A stretch of DNA of 64,000 nucleotides from Cladopsammia gracilis (lineage: Eukaryota; Cnidaria; Anthozoa; Scleractinia; Dendrophylliidae): NCBI GenBank assembly GCA_022457155.1, contig JAJGOT010000028.1, positions 2,044,501 through 2,108,500 of the forward strand, in the 5' to 3' direction. Both the position numbers and the translations under genes were made by a program. Every line of letters starts with the position of its first letter. Position 1 is the first letter of the stretch. The notes below the pieces were generated by a model that worked only from the letters and a program-made list of their open reading frames with translations, made no database searches and was not told where the DNA came from. This document shows positions 46,401-50,449 of this stretch, piece after piece.

Positions 46401-48125
46401 CACGCAGACGACCATTGGGCTCGTCGCGCGCTCCTCCTCCGTGGGTTAGGAAAGATTGCTTGACGAGCCCAAAGGACGTCTGCGCAGGAGGATAAGGAAA
46501 TACATGTGTAACTTTGATTGAAATACGTGCGTTGTTCGGTTCCACCGGAAGTCATTCCTTCGAATTTTACCCAAAAGACACTGGGAAGATTCTGTCTAAC
46601 CTTTGGCTTATGCATTGATACTTGGATTATTTTACTCTAGTTTTGGACTTTTGATCTGCAGGACCGATGAATTCGCATTGTTTTCACTTTTGGCGCTATG
46701 ACAAGGCAAACCGTACCGATGTAATAAGTTTCGGTATCAAGGTGCTGGCGGCATTAAACCCAGTGCACGAATACAGAGAGCCCCGTTGAAACGCACGGTT
46801 ATTATTTTCTTTCATTTCGTTCATATTTTATTTGTCTCTCAGATCAAAATAAAATAAAACTGAAAATTTAATATGAAGTTCAAAGTGACTAAAGTATTTA
46901 AACACGTTTGATGATAATCTTCCTTCTGAATCGGATTTTAAGATCTTAGCTAGCTGGACCGTGAATGAGAAAAGTTGTCAGCTTGTCTCGGAATCATTTG
47001 GAGAAATGTAGGGGAAGTTTACACAATTCTCAACTGGAATTAATGTCCAGAGTATTTTTGCGTTAACTGTTTTTCTTTTCAGTTAGGTCAATGGCTTCAT
47101 CTTGCGGTGTGAAGCTCTTCGTGTGGCTTCGAGAATAATCTCACCAATTCAGTCTGAGATAGGTGCGTTCTCTAAATATCATCATGAGTGAAATTAACCG
47201 TATGCGCGTTGCGCCTCGTTGTCGCGGCTTCACCGCTCAAACTCGCCGGTTTTCACTAAAAAAATAGACTACGAGCAGTCTCTCTTTCCCAGCTTAGTCG
47301 GTCGAGCGAGAAACGAAAAAACATTAGCCTGCCTCGCCCGCAGTTTCTCGCGGCCATTATCCGTTCGCTAATGTTTTTTCGTTTCTCGCTCGGCGGACTA
47401 AGCTGGGAAAGAGAGACTGCTCGTAGTCTACTAAAATAAAATCTCTGGCACCCAGGGTATAAAAATCTCGAAGCGGTTTATCATCCATTATTTAGCGTTT
47501 TTCCCCCGTTCCCAGATCAGAACAAAAGAGGTCAAATCAACGTTTTATATCGAGTTACATATAGTTCCTCATTTATTGCTGAAATAATTTGGAGCTTTGT
47601 ATAAAGCAACGCAAGTTTGAAAAGATAGAAAGAATCTGAGCAAATCTTCAGATCATGATAACAGATGATCACTCCAAGAGACAATCCCGGCCCTAGAGCA
47701 TTGATTGTCATCAAATTATGAGTAATTCTGTTATGACTCGATATAATACAATACCTGCACGAATACAGTACTCCACGTTTGACCTAAATAACTCAGCAGC
47801 TTTAATTTCAACTTTAGACATATTAAATCATTGTGCAATGACGTTTTTATCCACTGTTGTATTCCTGAACTCAGTTCAGTTGCCGTTGGAAGTCGCTGTT
47901 TGGTTTGTGAGCAATGAGCCTTTATCTGCCTCTCTATTTTGCGTTACAAAAATTGCGTATGATTCTAAACATGAAACTTAATTATCATGTTTATAGACTT
48001 TATACGTGATGCATGCAAATCAGGGTCGTCGATAACACTAAAACAACTTACTTGTTGGCTGATATGCATCCGATTGCAAGAAGGATAAGAGCTAAACGTA
48101 ACATTGTTGCAAGACGCTCCGCCAT
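8330..48125 (-). CDS. C3: Complement C3-like protein (thioester, A2M superfamily), 39 exons, 3' end unresolved
   Basis: A secreted complement component: cleavage releases a C3a-like peptide and exposes a thioester that bonds to target surfaces. Exons, in transcript order: 48125-48052, 45178-45018, 44311-44286, 43492-43315, 42392-42340, 41642-41625, 41464-41413, 40120-40041, 39470-39428, 39346-39262, 39142-39043, 38247-38008, 37779-37579, 36301-36182, 35741-35673, 35397-35203, 34133-33948, 32276-32202, 31938-31887, 31475-31182, 30199-30061, 28213-27985, 27568-27347, 26824-26773, 25888-25826, 23909-23820, 21896-21705, 20270-20192, 19537-19372, 18302-18219, 18078-17910, 17580-17414, 14983-14822, 14229-14164, 12079-11805, 10030-9943, 9411-9340, 9230-9125, 8425-8330. 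All junctions keep frame (4819 nt, 1606 codons plus one base). Human C3 has 1663 residues and a similar exon count. About 110 C-terminal codons are missing. Confidence 0.93.
8518..9085. mobile_element. MITE-1 (AGCGGTTTTCA ends), copy with internal insertion
   Basis: Both ends carry the family sequence (cagcggttttcaatggagtg at left, acactcaactgaaaacggtt at right). The middle (about 8650-8960) is foreign GC-rich sequence with repeated gggaaaatcgccgat-like units. Other copies are at 12831-13626, 43764-44007 and 62258-62532. Confidence 0.7.
9125..12079 (-). CDS. C3: C3 exons 35-38: MG8 with a Lys/Asn-rich insertion
   Basis: Exon 35 (11805-12079) begins VEIRYNLP and CKFYLNKTVTE, then carries about 55 residues rich in Lys, Asn and Glu with two extra cysteines (GCKGK, RCRDK) before rejoining the family at SISLKVCTR. 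Exon 36 (9943-10030) has TGMSIMDIGILTGFKPD, exon 37 (9340-9411) SDTSLVIYLSE, and exon 38 (9125-9230) YVGVVQAVPVNVYDYYEP, matching the MG8 strands that precede ESC-TRFY in C3. Confidence 0.9.
10215..10680 (-). mobile_element. LINE 3' fragment (reverse transcriptase C-terminus)
   Basis: The minus frame at 10224-10457 includes YHPSRTLRSSSRSQL and GGRAFSTSALQLWN, the typical C-terminal tail of CR1/L2-like non-LTR reverse transcriptases, ending FKSKMK. No catalytic YxDD region is present, so it is a 5'-truncated relic in the C3 intron between exons 35 and 36. Confidence 0.75.
11165..11443. repeat. Tandem duplication of about 139 bp
   Basis: Two near-identical units each run from gccacgccgggagtttcaaa to aatttcacttcatgtgc. 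No coding signal is seen. Confidence 0.85.
12831..13626. mobile_element. MITE-1, three copies in head-to-tail tandem
   Basis: Three units of about 250-280 bp share gcgggaaaacgcgtgcgagc, accaatcagagctcgaagca and GAAAACTGCTCT junctions (near 13118, 13370 and 13620). Neighbouring units share their terminal GAGCGGTTTTCA-type ends. Confidence 0.8.
14164..14983 (-). CDS. C3: C3 exons 33-34: second CUB segment
   Basis: Exon 33 (14822-14983) starts DTVVALQALALYSEET, completing the STQDTVVALxAL motif. Exon 34 (14164-14229) contains GGKLFVETRGTGAGLLE, matching the GxGxxLL strand before MG8. Exon 33's acceptor lies about 10 bp from a MITE end and inside a 161-bp tandem triplication. Confidence 0.88.
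14343..14397. repeat. Short palindrome
   Basis: ggggctcagagctaccttaa is followed by its inverse, giving a near-perfect hairpin centred on attttcgaaaat. Confidence 0.85.
14951..15430. repeat. C3: 161-bp tandem triplication including the start of C3 exon 33
   Basis: The string gcgcctgcagagccactact begins at 14959, 15120 and 15281, a period of 161 bp. Each unit contains the first 24 nt of exon 33, its acceptor, and the adjoining MITE-2 end. Only copy 1 continues into the rest of the exon. The upstream copies are possible decoy acceptors. Confidence 0.88.
14994..16024. mobile_element. MITE-2 (AACTCGTGAATACG ends), interrupted copy
   Basis: The left end (aactcgtgaatacg) lies in the triplicated segment and the right end (catattcacgagtt) is at about 16005-16019. 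Inside are catatcgcgggctcaatgtt and gatcgaccgaacgag, shared with copies at 26986-27310 and 41150-41408. A separate foldback sits within it at 15468-15825. Confidence 0.7.
15468..15825. mobile_element. Foldback element of about 358 bp
   Basis: Long inverted arms, about 15468-15643 and 15674-15825, read from agggctgatctgactacgta inward to the inverse. The left arm has about 23 extra bases. It has no coding capacity and is nested inside a MITE-2 copy. Confidence 0.85.
16206..16245. repeat. (GT)n followed by poly(G)
   Basis: An alternating GT tract runs directly into about 20 G. A second homopolymer, poly(C), lies at about 16485-16499. Confidence 0.9.
16824..17262. mobile_element. Inverted-repeat element with internal tandem units
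   Basis: Inverse copies of atggtaattgaactgagtgg, gtctgaaatcatacgcgtga and similar sequence form a palindrome at 16824-16980. Tandem gcgattcgggaataaatcgcac units follow at 17060-17205. catccattttaaaattgc and aaaatggatgcaataa bracket the second part. Confidence 0.65.
17414..20270 (-). CDS. C3: C3 exons 28-32: thioester domain helices and catalytic His
   Basis: Exons 20192-20270, 19372-19537, 18219-18302, 17910-18078 and 17414-17580 encode the alpha-helical thioester domain. Exon 29 holds INAVIHREMV; His1174 (19384-19386) is 113 residues after Gln1061, the same spacing as in human C3, where this His speeds transfer to hydroxyl groups. Exon 32 has NALNVETAGYALLTQ and GGVGFVSTQ, the conserved VExTxYALL and GGxxSTQ blocks. 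Confidence 0.93.
17699..17830. mobile_element. MITE-2 fragment
   Basis: aatcaaaggctcctatgagc and ctgcacaccttcggaccctt match the left part of the family; the right end is missing. It lies about 120 bp upstream of the exon 32 acceptor. Confidence 0.6.
19303..19361. repeat. C3: GGGGAAA microsatellite beside the exon 29 donor
   Basis: About eight copies of GGGGAAA end within 11 bp of the exon 29 splice donor (19371/19372). On the transcribed sense the intron opens gtaaggaatcc and then a pyrimidine tract of CCCCTTT units. Confidence 0.9.
19650..19990. mobile_element. (ACAAT)n-tailed retroelement 3' end, probable
   Basis: A run of acaat units (19654-19699) leads into aactttatttatcc. On the minus strand this reads ggataaataaagtt(attgt)n, the usual look of a LINE/SINE 3' tail with a microsatellite end. 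No coding part is seen. Confidence 0.5.
20640..21290. repeat. 74-bp minisatellite
   Basis: Eight or so highly alike units start gtggtgattcacccagtcca at 20701, 20775, 20849, 20923, 20997, 21071, 21145 and 21219. The period is not a multiple of three and the array lies within the C3 intron between exons 27 and 28. Confidence 0.92.
21705..21896 (-). CDS. C3: C3 exon 27: thioester motif GCGEQ
   Basis: GCGEQNM is intact: GGA TGT GGG GAG CAA occupies 21825-21811, with Cys1058 and Gln1061 forming the internal thioester. The flanks (NLVGPVVNTTIEGG before; YLAPNVYVLEYL after) match the thioester-domain N-terminus. The motif shows the protein should bond covalently to targets after activation. Confidence 0.95.
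22380..23600. mobile_element. Element bounded by inverted TATAATTCAACACATTGA, probable
   Basis: ttttataattcaacacattg at about 22396 is matched in reverse by tcaatgtgttgaattataat at about 23576. A related stretch recurs inside at 22550-22605. No transposase frame is recognisable. Related sequence (tagcaccatgccttac) recurs at about 63180. Confidence 0.5.
23820..26824 (-). CDS. C3: C3 exons 24-26: first CUB segment
   Basis: Exon 24 (26773-26824) starts with the family's PEG motif (PEGKERRESQSFVLDPSG). Exon 25 (25826-25888) and exon 26 (23820-23909) continue the CUB segment, including DLKIPNLDKAIPDSVGAI, to the edge of the thioester domain. Phases 0-1-1-1 join neatly. Confidence 0.85.
25095..25413. 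mobile_element. MITE-3 with TTAGAGTGRTTTTACTTCA ends
   Basis: The left end ttagagtggttttacttca and the right end tgaagtaaaatcactctaa form near-perfect 19-bp inverted repeats. The interior has repeated acccgtgaaatag(a/t)tagtag units and no coding capacity. Confidence 0.85.
25968..26384 (-). CDS. Unrecognised 138-codon open frame in a C3 intron
   Basis: The frame starts ATG (26384) and encodes a Lys/Glu-rich first half (VRMKNEELLKVLHHRMKTTI) that looks helical, then a less ordered Pro/Leu-rich half. It lies between C3 exons 24 and 25 on the same strand. I do not recognise a family and see no own promoter, so it may be chance or a transposon relic. Confidence 0.2.
   Translation of the reverse strand: MVSKETSPVVKKFTSKFVRMKNEELLKVLHHRMKTTIESFNKKLSGGWHSPPAQAQNRERKEQREQGKVQSKIMSNIMFVTLVTNILPPFPPASLRPDVSLVETSANSLPSAVLLPKFTLSLCQKSRPQLRQLTDIST
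26986..27310. mobile_element. MITE-2, near-complete copy
   Basis: The copy runs from aaggctcctattagccaact to cgcgtatttacgagttaaaa, with the shared core tatcgcgggctcaatgttca and a (gatcgacc)n-like tract. A fragment of a second copy (cgctttcgcgcattcacgag) adjoins at about 26920-26985. The right end lies about 36 bp from the exon 23 donor. Confidence 0.75.
27347..28213 (-). CDS. C3: C3 exons 22-23: second half of MG6 and MG7
   Basis: Exon 22 (27985-28213) has HTITTWVMQAVAINNQTGLG, matching the ITTWE(I/V)xAVxxxxxxGxxVA block, then MPYSVKRGEQVSLLATVFNY, the MG7 opening. Exon 23 (27347-27568) finishes MG7 with VPIVPKIIGKVGVEVWA and ends in FVL at phase 0. Confidence 0.9.
28296..28508. mobile_element. 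Foldback FB1 (GACTACGAGCAGTCTCTC ends)
   Basis: The arms tagactacgagcagtctctc and the inverse enclose a GC-rich hairpin (ggccattatccgttcgctaa). A second copy is at 47266-47432. Confidence 0.9.
28560..29245 (-). mobile_element. Penelope-like element fragment with GIY-YIG endonuclease, minus copy
   Basis: The minus frame 28673-29125 (150 codons) has YKFKCDSCDESYIGFTYRH followed by RIEEHKG, the GIY-YIG fold (here as YxF-YIG with the downstream Arg and Glu) placed at the C-terminus of Penelope-like elements. The 3' tail (gacgtttcggtgtcgtactg) is also typical. The reverse transcriptase is absent: a 5'-truncated copy. It is mirrored by the next copy. Confidence 0.75.
29255..29910 (+). mobile_element. 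Penelope-like fragment, inverted plus copy with a deletion
   Basis: This is the mirror image of the previous fragment. Its frame (from 29250) shares IERSIKKFINSKQLEIVEAR upstream but stops after KKIDEDL because about 37 bp present in the minus copy are deleted near 29500. The rest of the GIY-YIG region and the tail follow out of frame. The pair forms a long hairpin in the C3 intron between exons 21 and 22. Confidence 0.75.
30061..30199 (-). CDS. C3: C3 exon 21: convertase cleavage site and alpha-chain N-terminus
   Basis: The exon reads DTALLGRSFGLGPDLGFGDG. R774-S775 sits where C3 convertase cuts vertebrate C3 (LGLAR/S), so the C3a-like peptide would end in LLGR. An acidic stretch follows, then VRSHFPETWIYDE, the conserved FPExW block at the return into MG6. 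Confidence 0.88.
31182..31475 (-). CDS. C3: C3 exon 20: furin site and anaphylatoxin (C3a-like) domain
   Basis: The exon opens with DYGCSEDESRKKRS; R679-K-K-R682 is a tetrabasic furin-type site that would split the beta and alpha chains. It is followed by an ANATO domain with the expected six cysteines, including the CC pairs in NKTCCEMAAD and FFKCCTKL. The order, chain-splitting site then anaphylatoxin, is as in vertebrate C3. Confidence 0.92.
31786..31799. repeat. Poly(G) run in the C3 intron between exons 19 and 20
   Basis: A G-rich stretch (gaggagggggaggggggg) ends in an uninterrupted G run. It is one of about ten G/C homopolymers in the window. Confidence 0.85.
31887..34133 (-). CDS. 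C3: C3 exons 17-19: first half of MG6 and linker
   Basis: Exon 17 (33948-34133) contains LGLLAVDESVYLLRNKNRLT, the conserved AVDxSVYLL strand of MG6. Exon 18 (32202-32276) contains LDLGCGVGGGKDSVDIF, matching D-GCGPGGGxDS-DVF of vertebrate C3. Exon 19 (31887-31938) contains NAGVVLMTD. They lead into the protease-sensitive linker encoded by exon 20. Confidence 0.9.
33093..33819. mobile_element. MITE flanked by TTAA with AAGGTTACAGTGTACCTTC ends
   Basis: Inverted ends ttaaggttacagtgtacctt and the inverse (ending gtaaccttaa) bound about 727 bp without a coding frame. TTAA at both edges would fit a piggyBac-type target duplication, but the ends do not begin CCY, so the superfamily is open. Confidence 0.7.
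34410..34680. repeat. AT-rich tandem duplication, then (CTTA)n
   Basis: Two units of about 135 bp run from cttattttattaattacaa to tagatgtaaatagttc. A (cttA)n microsatellite follows at about 34733-34757. Confidence 0.85.
35203..36301 (-). CDS. C3: C3 exons 14-16: MG4 end and MG5
   Basis: Exon 14 (36182-36301), exon 15 (35673-35741) and exon 16 (35203-35397) form the end of MG4 and MG5. Exon 16 includes SARLIGYYFDNNGRVVADS, matching the LR.Y..N..G.VVADS pattern of the family. Exon 14's acceptor lies only about 36 bp from a 27-bp minisatellite in the intron. Confidence 0.88.
36338..36716. repeat. 27-bp minisatellite, 14 units, open on both strands
   Basis: The unit actagagaccaaccagctac(tgtgaat) repeats 14 times with few changes (mostly ctaga/ctgga). 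Since 27 is a multiple of 3, frames stay open on both strands (NTRDQPATV on plus, SIHSSWLVS on minus). It lies in the C3 intron between exons 13 and 14, ending about 36 bp from the exon 14 acceptor. Confidence 0.95.
37016..37490. repeat. AATCGAT-rich clusters in inverse orientation
   Basis: Repeats of caatcgat at 37026-37160 face repeats of atcgattgg at 37430-37480. The arrangement resembles a decayed inverted-repeat element. Confidence 0.55.
37579..39346 (-). CDS. C3: C3 exons 10-13: MG3 and MG4
   Basis: Exon 10 (39262-39346) begins VLPKFSVKLSVPDYI, completing the KEYVLPxF motif at the start of MG3. Exon 11 (39043-39142) has YSYGKAVRGSALV, the usual Y(T/S)YGKxVxG motif. Exon 12 (38008-38247) ends MG3 and opens MG4 with PYFVEFIKTPGYYKPGF. 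Exon 13 (37579-37779) continues MG4. Confidence 0.9.
39428..42392 (-). CDS. C3: C3 exons 5-9: MG2
   Basis: Exons 42340-42392, 41625-41642, 41413-41464, 40041-40120 and 39428-39470 encode MG2. Exon 6 is an 18-nt micro-exon (ITVVVE) that joins exon 7 to give VVVENPQGIRVQQW, matching the IENPEG strand of C3. Exon 8 must use the acceptor ending ccaag; the nearer cgcag would hit a stop. Exon 9 ends SVKFEVKEY, the MG2-MG3 boundary. Confidence 0.88.
39585..39975. repeat. Tandem duplication of about 208 bp
   Basis: Two diverged units share aaatcacgtgacaggacaaa, gtcgttatagtttgcc, ctcttgcctggagtt and gtgtgtgagtggg. Confidence 0.8.
40407..40433. repeat. Poly(G) run
   Basis: About 27 consecutive G follow aactttattgatgtgtcc, one of the longest homopolymers in the window. 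Confidence 0.9.
41150..41408. mobile_element. MITE-2, copy abutting C3 exon 7
   Basis: The copy begins aaatcaaagcctcctatatg and ends cgcgtattcacgggttat plus acaatcaaatc, within a few bases of the exon 7 donor (41412/41413). A further fragment (caaaggctcccatgagcca) is at 41750-41815. Confidence 0.75.
42500..42892. mobile_element. Foldback element
   Basis: agaccacttagtggcaaaat and its inverse (tattttgccactaagtggtc) are the ends. Inner arms (tttagtaagcgaacgaaaaa against the inverse) lie at 42550-42600 and 42700-42745. Confidence 0.8.
43315..45178 (-). CDS. C3: C3 exons 2-4: MG1 and start of MG2
   Basis: Exon 2 (45018-45178) gives the MG1 strand series beginning FSIMAPNVFHIGVKEQ. Exon 3 (44286-44311) is a 26-nt mini-exon (GGHIFLPVK). 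Exon 4 (43315-43492) carries QYVYLVAES and then IQTDKPIYTP, the hallmark opening of MG2 in C3/C4/C5/A2M. A splice-like frame at 44100-44210 was tested and rejected, because exon 3 joins exon 4 directly in phase. Confidence 0.9.
43764..44007. mobile_element. MITE-1 copy
   Basis: tcactacgcgttgtgattgg through ttttacgaaactcaactgaa matches the MITE-1 family; the left end is truncated. It lies upstream of C3 exon 4 within the intron. Confidence 0.7.
44434..44903. mobile_element. MITE-4 with TACAGTAAAAAC ends
   Basis: tacagtaaaaacacacgtat and the inverse atatgcgggtttttactgta bound about 470 bp. Inside, aggttcttat units repeat. No coding frame. Confidence 0.75.
46386..46492. mobile_element. Small foldback, related to the one at 49011
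   Basis: cctcccatgcacgcagacga and the inverse (cgtctgcgcaggaggat) surround gggctcgtcgcgcgctcctc. It is similar in layout to 49011-49101. Confidence 0.65.
47266..47432. mobile_element. Foldback FB1, second copy
   Basis: tagactacgagcagtctctc and its inverse match the ends of the copy at 28296-28508. The left arm is shortened by a deletion, so the hairpin is asymmetric. It is in C3 intron 1. Confidence 0.9.
48052..48125 (-). CDS. C3: C3 exon 1: signal peptide
   Basis: ATG at 48125 starts MAERLATMLRLALILLAIGC, a short basic n-region and a Leu/Ile/Ala core, ending near CISA before exon 2. The donor is gtaagt. A plausible acceptor (gttcccacag) lies just upstream of the ATG on the minus strand, so a further 5' UTR exon may exist. 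No convincing TATA box was seen. Confidence 0.85.
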
Positions 48126-50307
48126 GCTTACAGCAAAGCTGTGGGAACAATTGAAATATTACTTCCCGTTCAGCGTTTATGAGCAGCTATAAAACTGAAA
48201 GAAGTCGTGAAAGCTGAAACGTGTCACGCGCGTGATACTGGAGCCATGAGGTGTTGACAGATACCTGTAAAATCCTCTTCCTGACTGACTGTTGGCTACA
48301 TGCTGATCTGAAGGTCTGGCAATGAATCAATGTTTGTTTCAGTATCATCTATCCAGTCATTGTGAGGGATTAACCAAACTTGCTGTGAAAAAAAAAATCC
48401 AAAAAAAGGAAAAAGCCTGCTTGAAGCTTTGTTCTTCAGCAAAAAAAAAATTCTTGCAGCAACACAGCGAAAGGGAAAAAAAATCAACCCCACCCCCACC
48501 CCCTGAGAAATTTAACGGTTCCCCACAGAGCATTATTTCGTGACTCTTTATGCCATTTTTAGGTTTTGTTGAAAATCTGTTTTATGGAATTGCACATTCT
48601 AATTACAAATGCACCGCAATTTTTACAGTATATGAAAATATTCTCTAACAAGACCCCCTAACAATGATGTCTAATATATGCAAGCCGCCGCCCGCAAGCC
48701 ACATATGTTATACGCATCATCGAATTTATTCAACTGATCCTTCCCCCTGCTGGGGGTTCGGGAGGGATCAGATGACTGTTTTGACGGAATAATTAAATTA
48801 CCTTCCTTGCAAATCACTCAGAAGAAACGGAAGTAAATGCATAACGTGGGAGGAATTTAATAGACTCCATTGTTAACAAAACGAAATCCGTTGATAATTT
48901 AAAGAAATTGTCGGTAAAGAGAGAGAGAGAATTGCATCATTGTGATTTTCCCTTTAAGTTGATTTAATTAAATTAGCGGGAAAGAAAATTTCCAAGTTCA
49001 ACTTTATTGGTAGTCTCCCACGCAGCCGTCATTTGTCTCGTCACGCAACGCTCCTCCCCATTGCGTGACGAGACAAATAACGGCTGCGTGGGAGACTACT
49101 TTATTGGTGGTATTTTTTTACATTTAACTTAAAAAAAAAGAGAAAAGAAGAAGACAATAATGGAATGAAAGAAAGATAGGAAAAGAAAGGGAAAATTAAA
49201 TAAAAGGGATCTGTACCTGGATGTTCCGTGAGTTCGTCACTTAGAGAACATTGGCATAAATCTCTCTTCAGTAAACAGAAAATGACAATATGGCATGAAA
49301 GCAAGGCTCCGTTTTATGCAAACATCGCCTTCAGGCACCGTTCTATTTAGCCAAAACTGGCCACGGTCCGGTTGTGGTCTCCGAGTTTCATGAGAGTTTT
49401 TAGCCCCCATATTTGACAGCTTGTGGTGCGAGAAAAACCCTGGGAACGAGGGGAGCAGCTAAAGGTATCCCTGGCCTCCGTCTCGTCTCAAAAACCTGGT
49501 TTTACGACCAGCCCGCTTATGAATAATAAGATGATTTCGCAAATTTTTTTGAATAAACAGGCTGGAATTAGCCTTTTTTTTGCTTTTTACTGAAAATCCG
49601 GCTCGACCAACGACCACCTTTCGAAGTCCCAGACCATTTATTCTAACACTCCACGCGCACGACTCTCACCATTAAAATCGACCACTCGTTCCGACTGATT
49701 ACCCGGTAGGCGAGCGAATCACGATGGGTGAATCATAACCACGAATGTTGAAAAAACCCGGGTCATCAGTGAAATTGGCTGTTTTAATATCAAACTTCAC
49801 GGCGCGCGGCAGCCTTTCTACAATGTCCGCAAAATTCTGTTACAATCCATGGCCGTCCGACTGACTGAGCACCTTCCTTTTTTTTCGGGGGGGGGGGGGG
49901 GGGGGGGATGTGGGTGTCGGGGGATGTGGGGGTCGGGGGTGTGCAGCTTGCCTTTAAAAAACGCTTATTCATTTCTCAGGCCAAAAGAACAAAAATATGT
50001 GATTTTTCCGGATCAGTTAGACTGCCGGCTAGCTTCCCTTTCCAGTCAATCAACGAAAACAAACTCGGCGAGACTGGAGCAGCGAACGAGCCGCCTCTTC
50101 CCCAGCGATCCTCTCTGTTCGCATTACTTTCGCTCGCTCGCCGCTCGGTCGATCGCCGATGGTGCCCGAAGTACAAGCCCCCATATATTTGCTCGCCCGC
50201 TCGACTCTTTGGGATTTCTCATGCCAAGAAATCTTACGTACACGACGTACCTACCGTTCCGCTGACTGGTTTTATCGCTGGCGCAAAATCGCAATGGCGG
50301 AGGGATC
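48126..50307. promoter_or_regulatory. Shared upstream region of the divergent C3 / POLRMT pair
   Basis: About 2.2 kb separates the start codons. It contains a foldback (49011-49101), a poly(G) run (49887-49907) and a GC-richer, CpG-containing stretch at about 49990-50310 next to POLRMT that looks like a TATA-less housekeeping promoter. No clear TATA box is seen on either side. Whether the two genes share control cannot be read from sequence. Confidence 0.45.
49011..49101. mobile_element. Foldback FB2 (TAGTCTCCCACGCAGCCGT ends)
   Basis: tagtctcccacgcagccgtc faces its exact inverse, and the loop contains gcaacgctcctccccattgc, so nearly the whole 91 bp pairs. Confidence 0.9.
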
Positions 50308-50449
50308 ATGGCGTTTCTGCAGTTATGTCGTCGAAACCAGACACTTTTTGAAGGTGCAAGTCATTCCGTGGAACGTATCTTGAACCGAAGAAGGTTCCAA
50401 ACTTATGGGATACTACACAGTCACGTACAGAGCAAGCATCTACGTTTAG
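50308..50449 (+). CDS. POLRMT: POLRMT exon 1: mitochondrial presequence
   Basis: [20 protein letters not shown] and the following [14 protein letters not shown] are Arg-rich without acidic clusters near the start, as in a matrix-targeting presequence. I chose ATG 50308 because only this frame joins exon 2 in phase. An ATG at 50294 is out of frame and ends at 50383, so it is an overlapping upstream frame. The donor is gtaaat. Confidence 0.85.
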
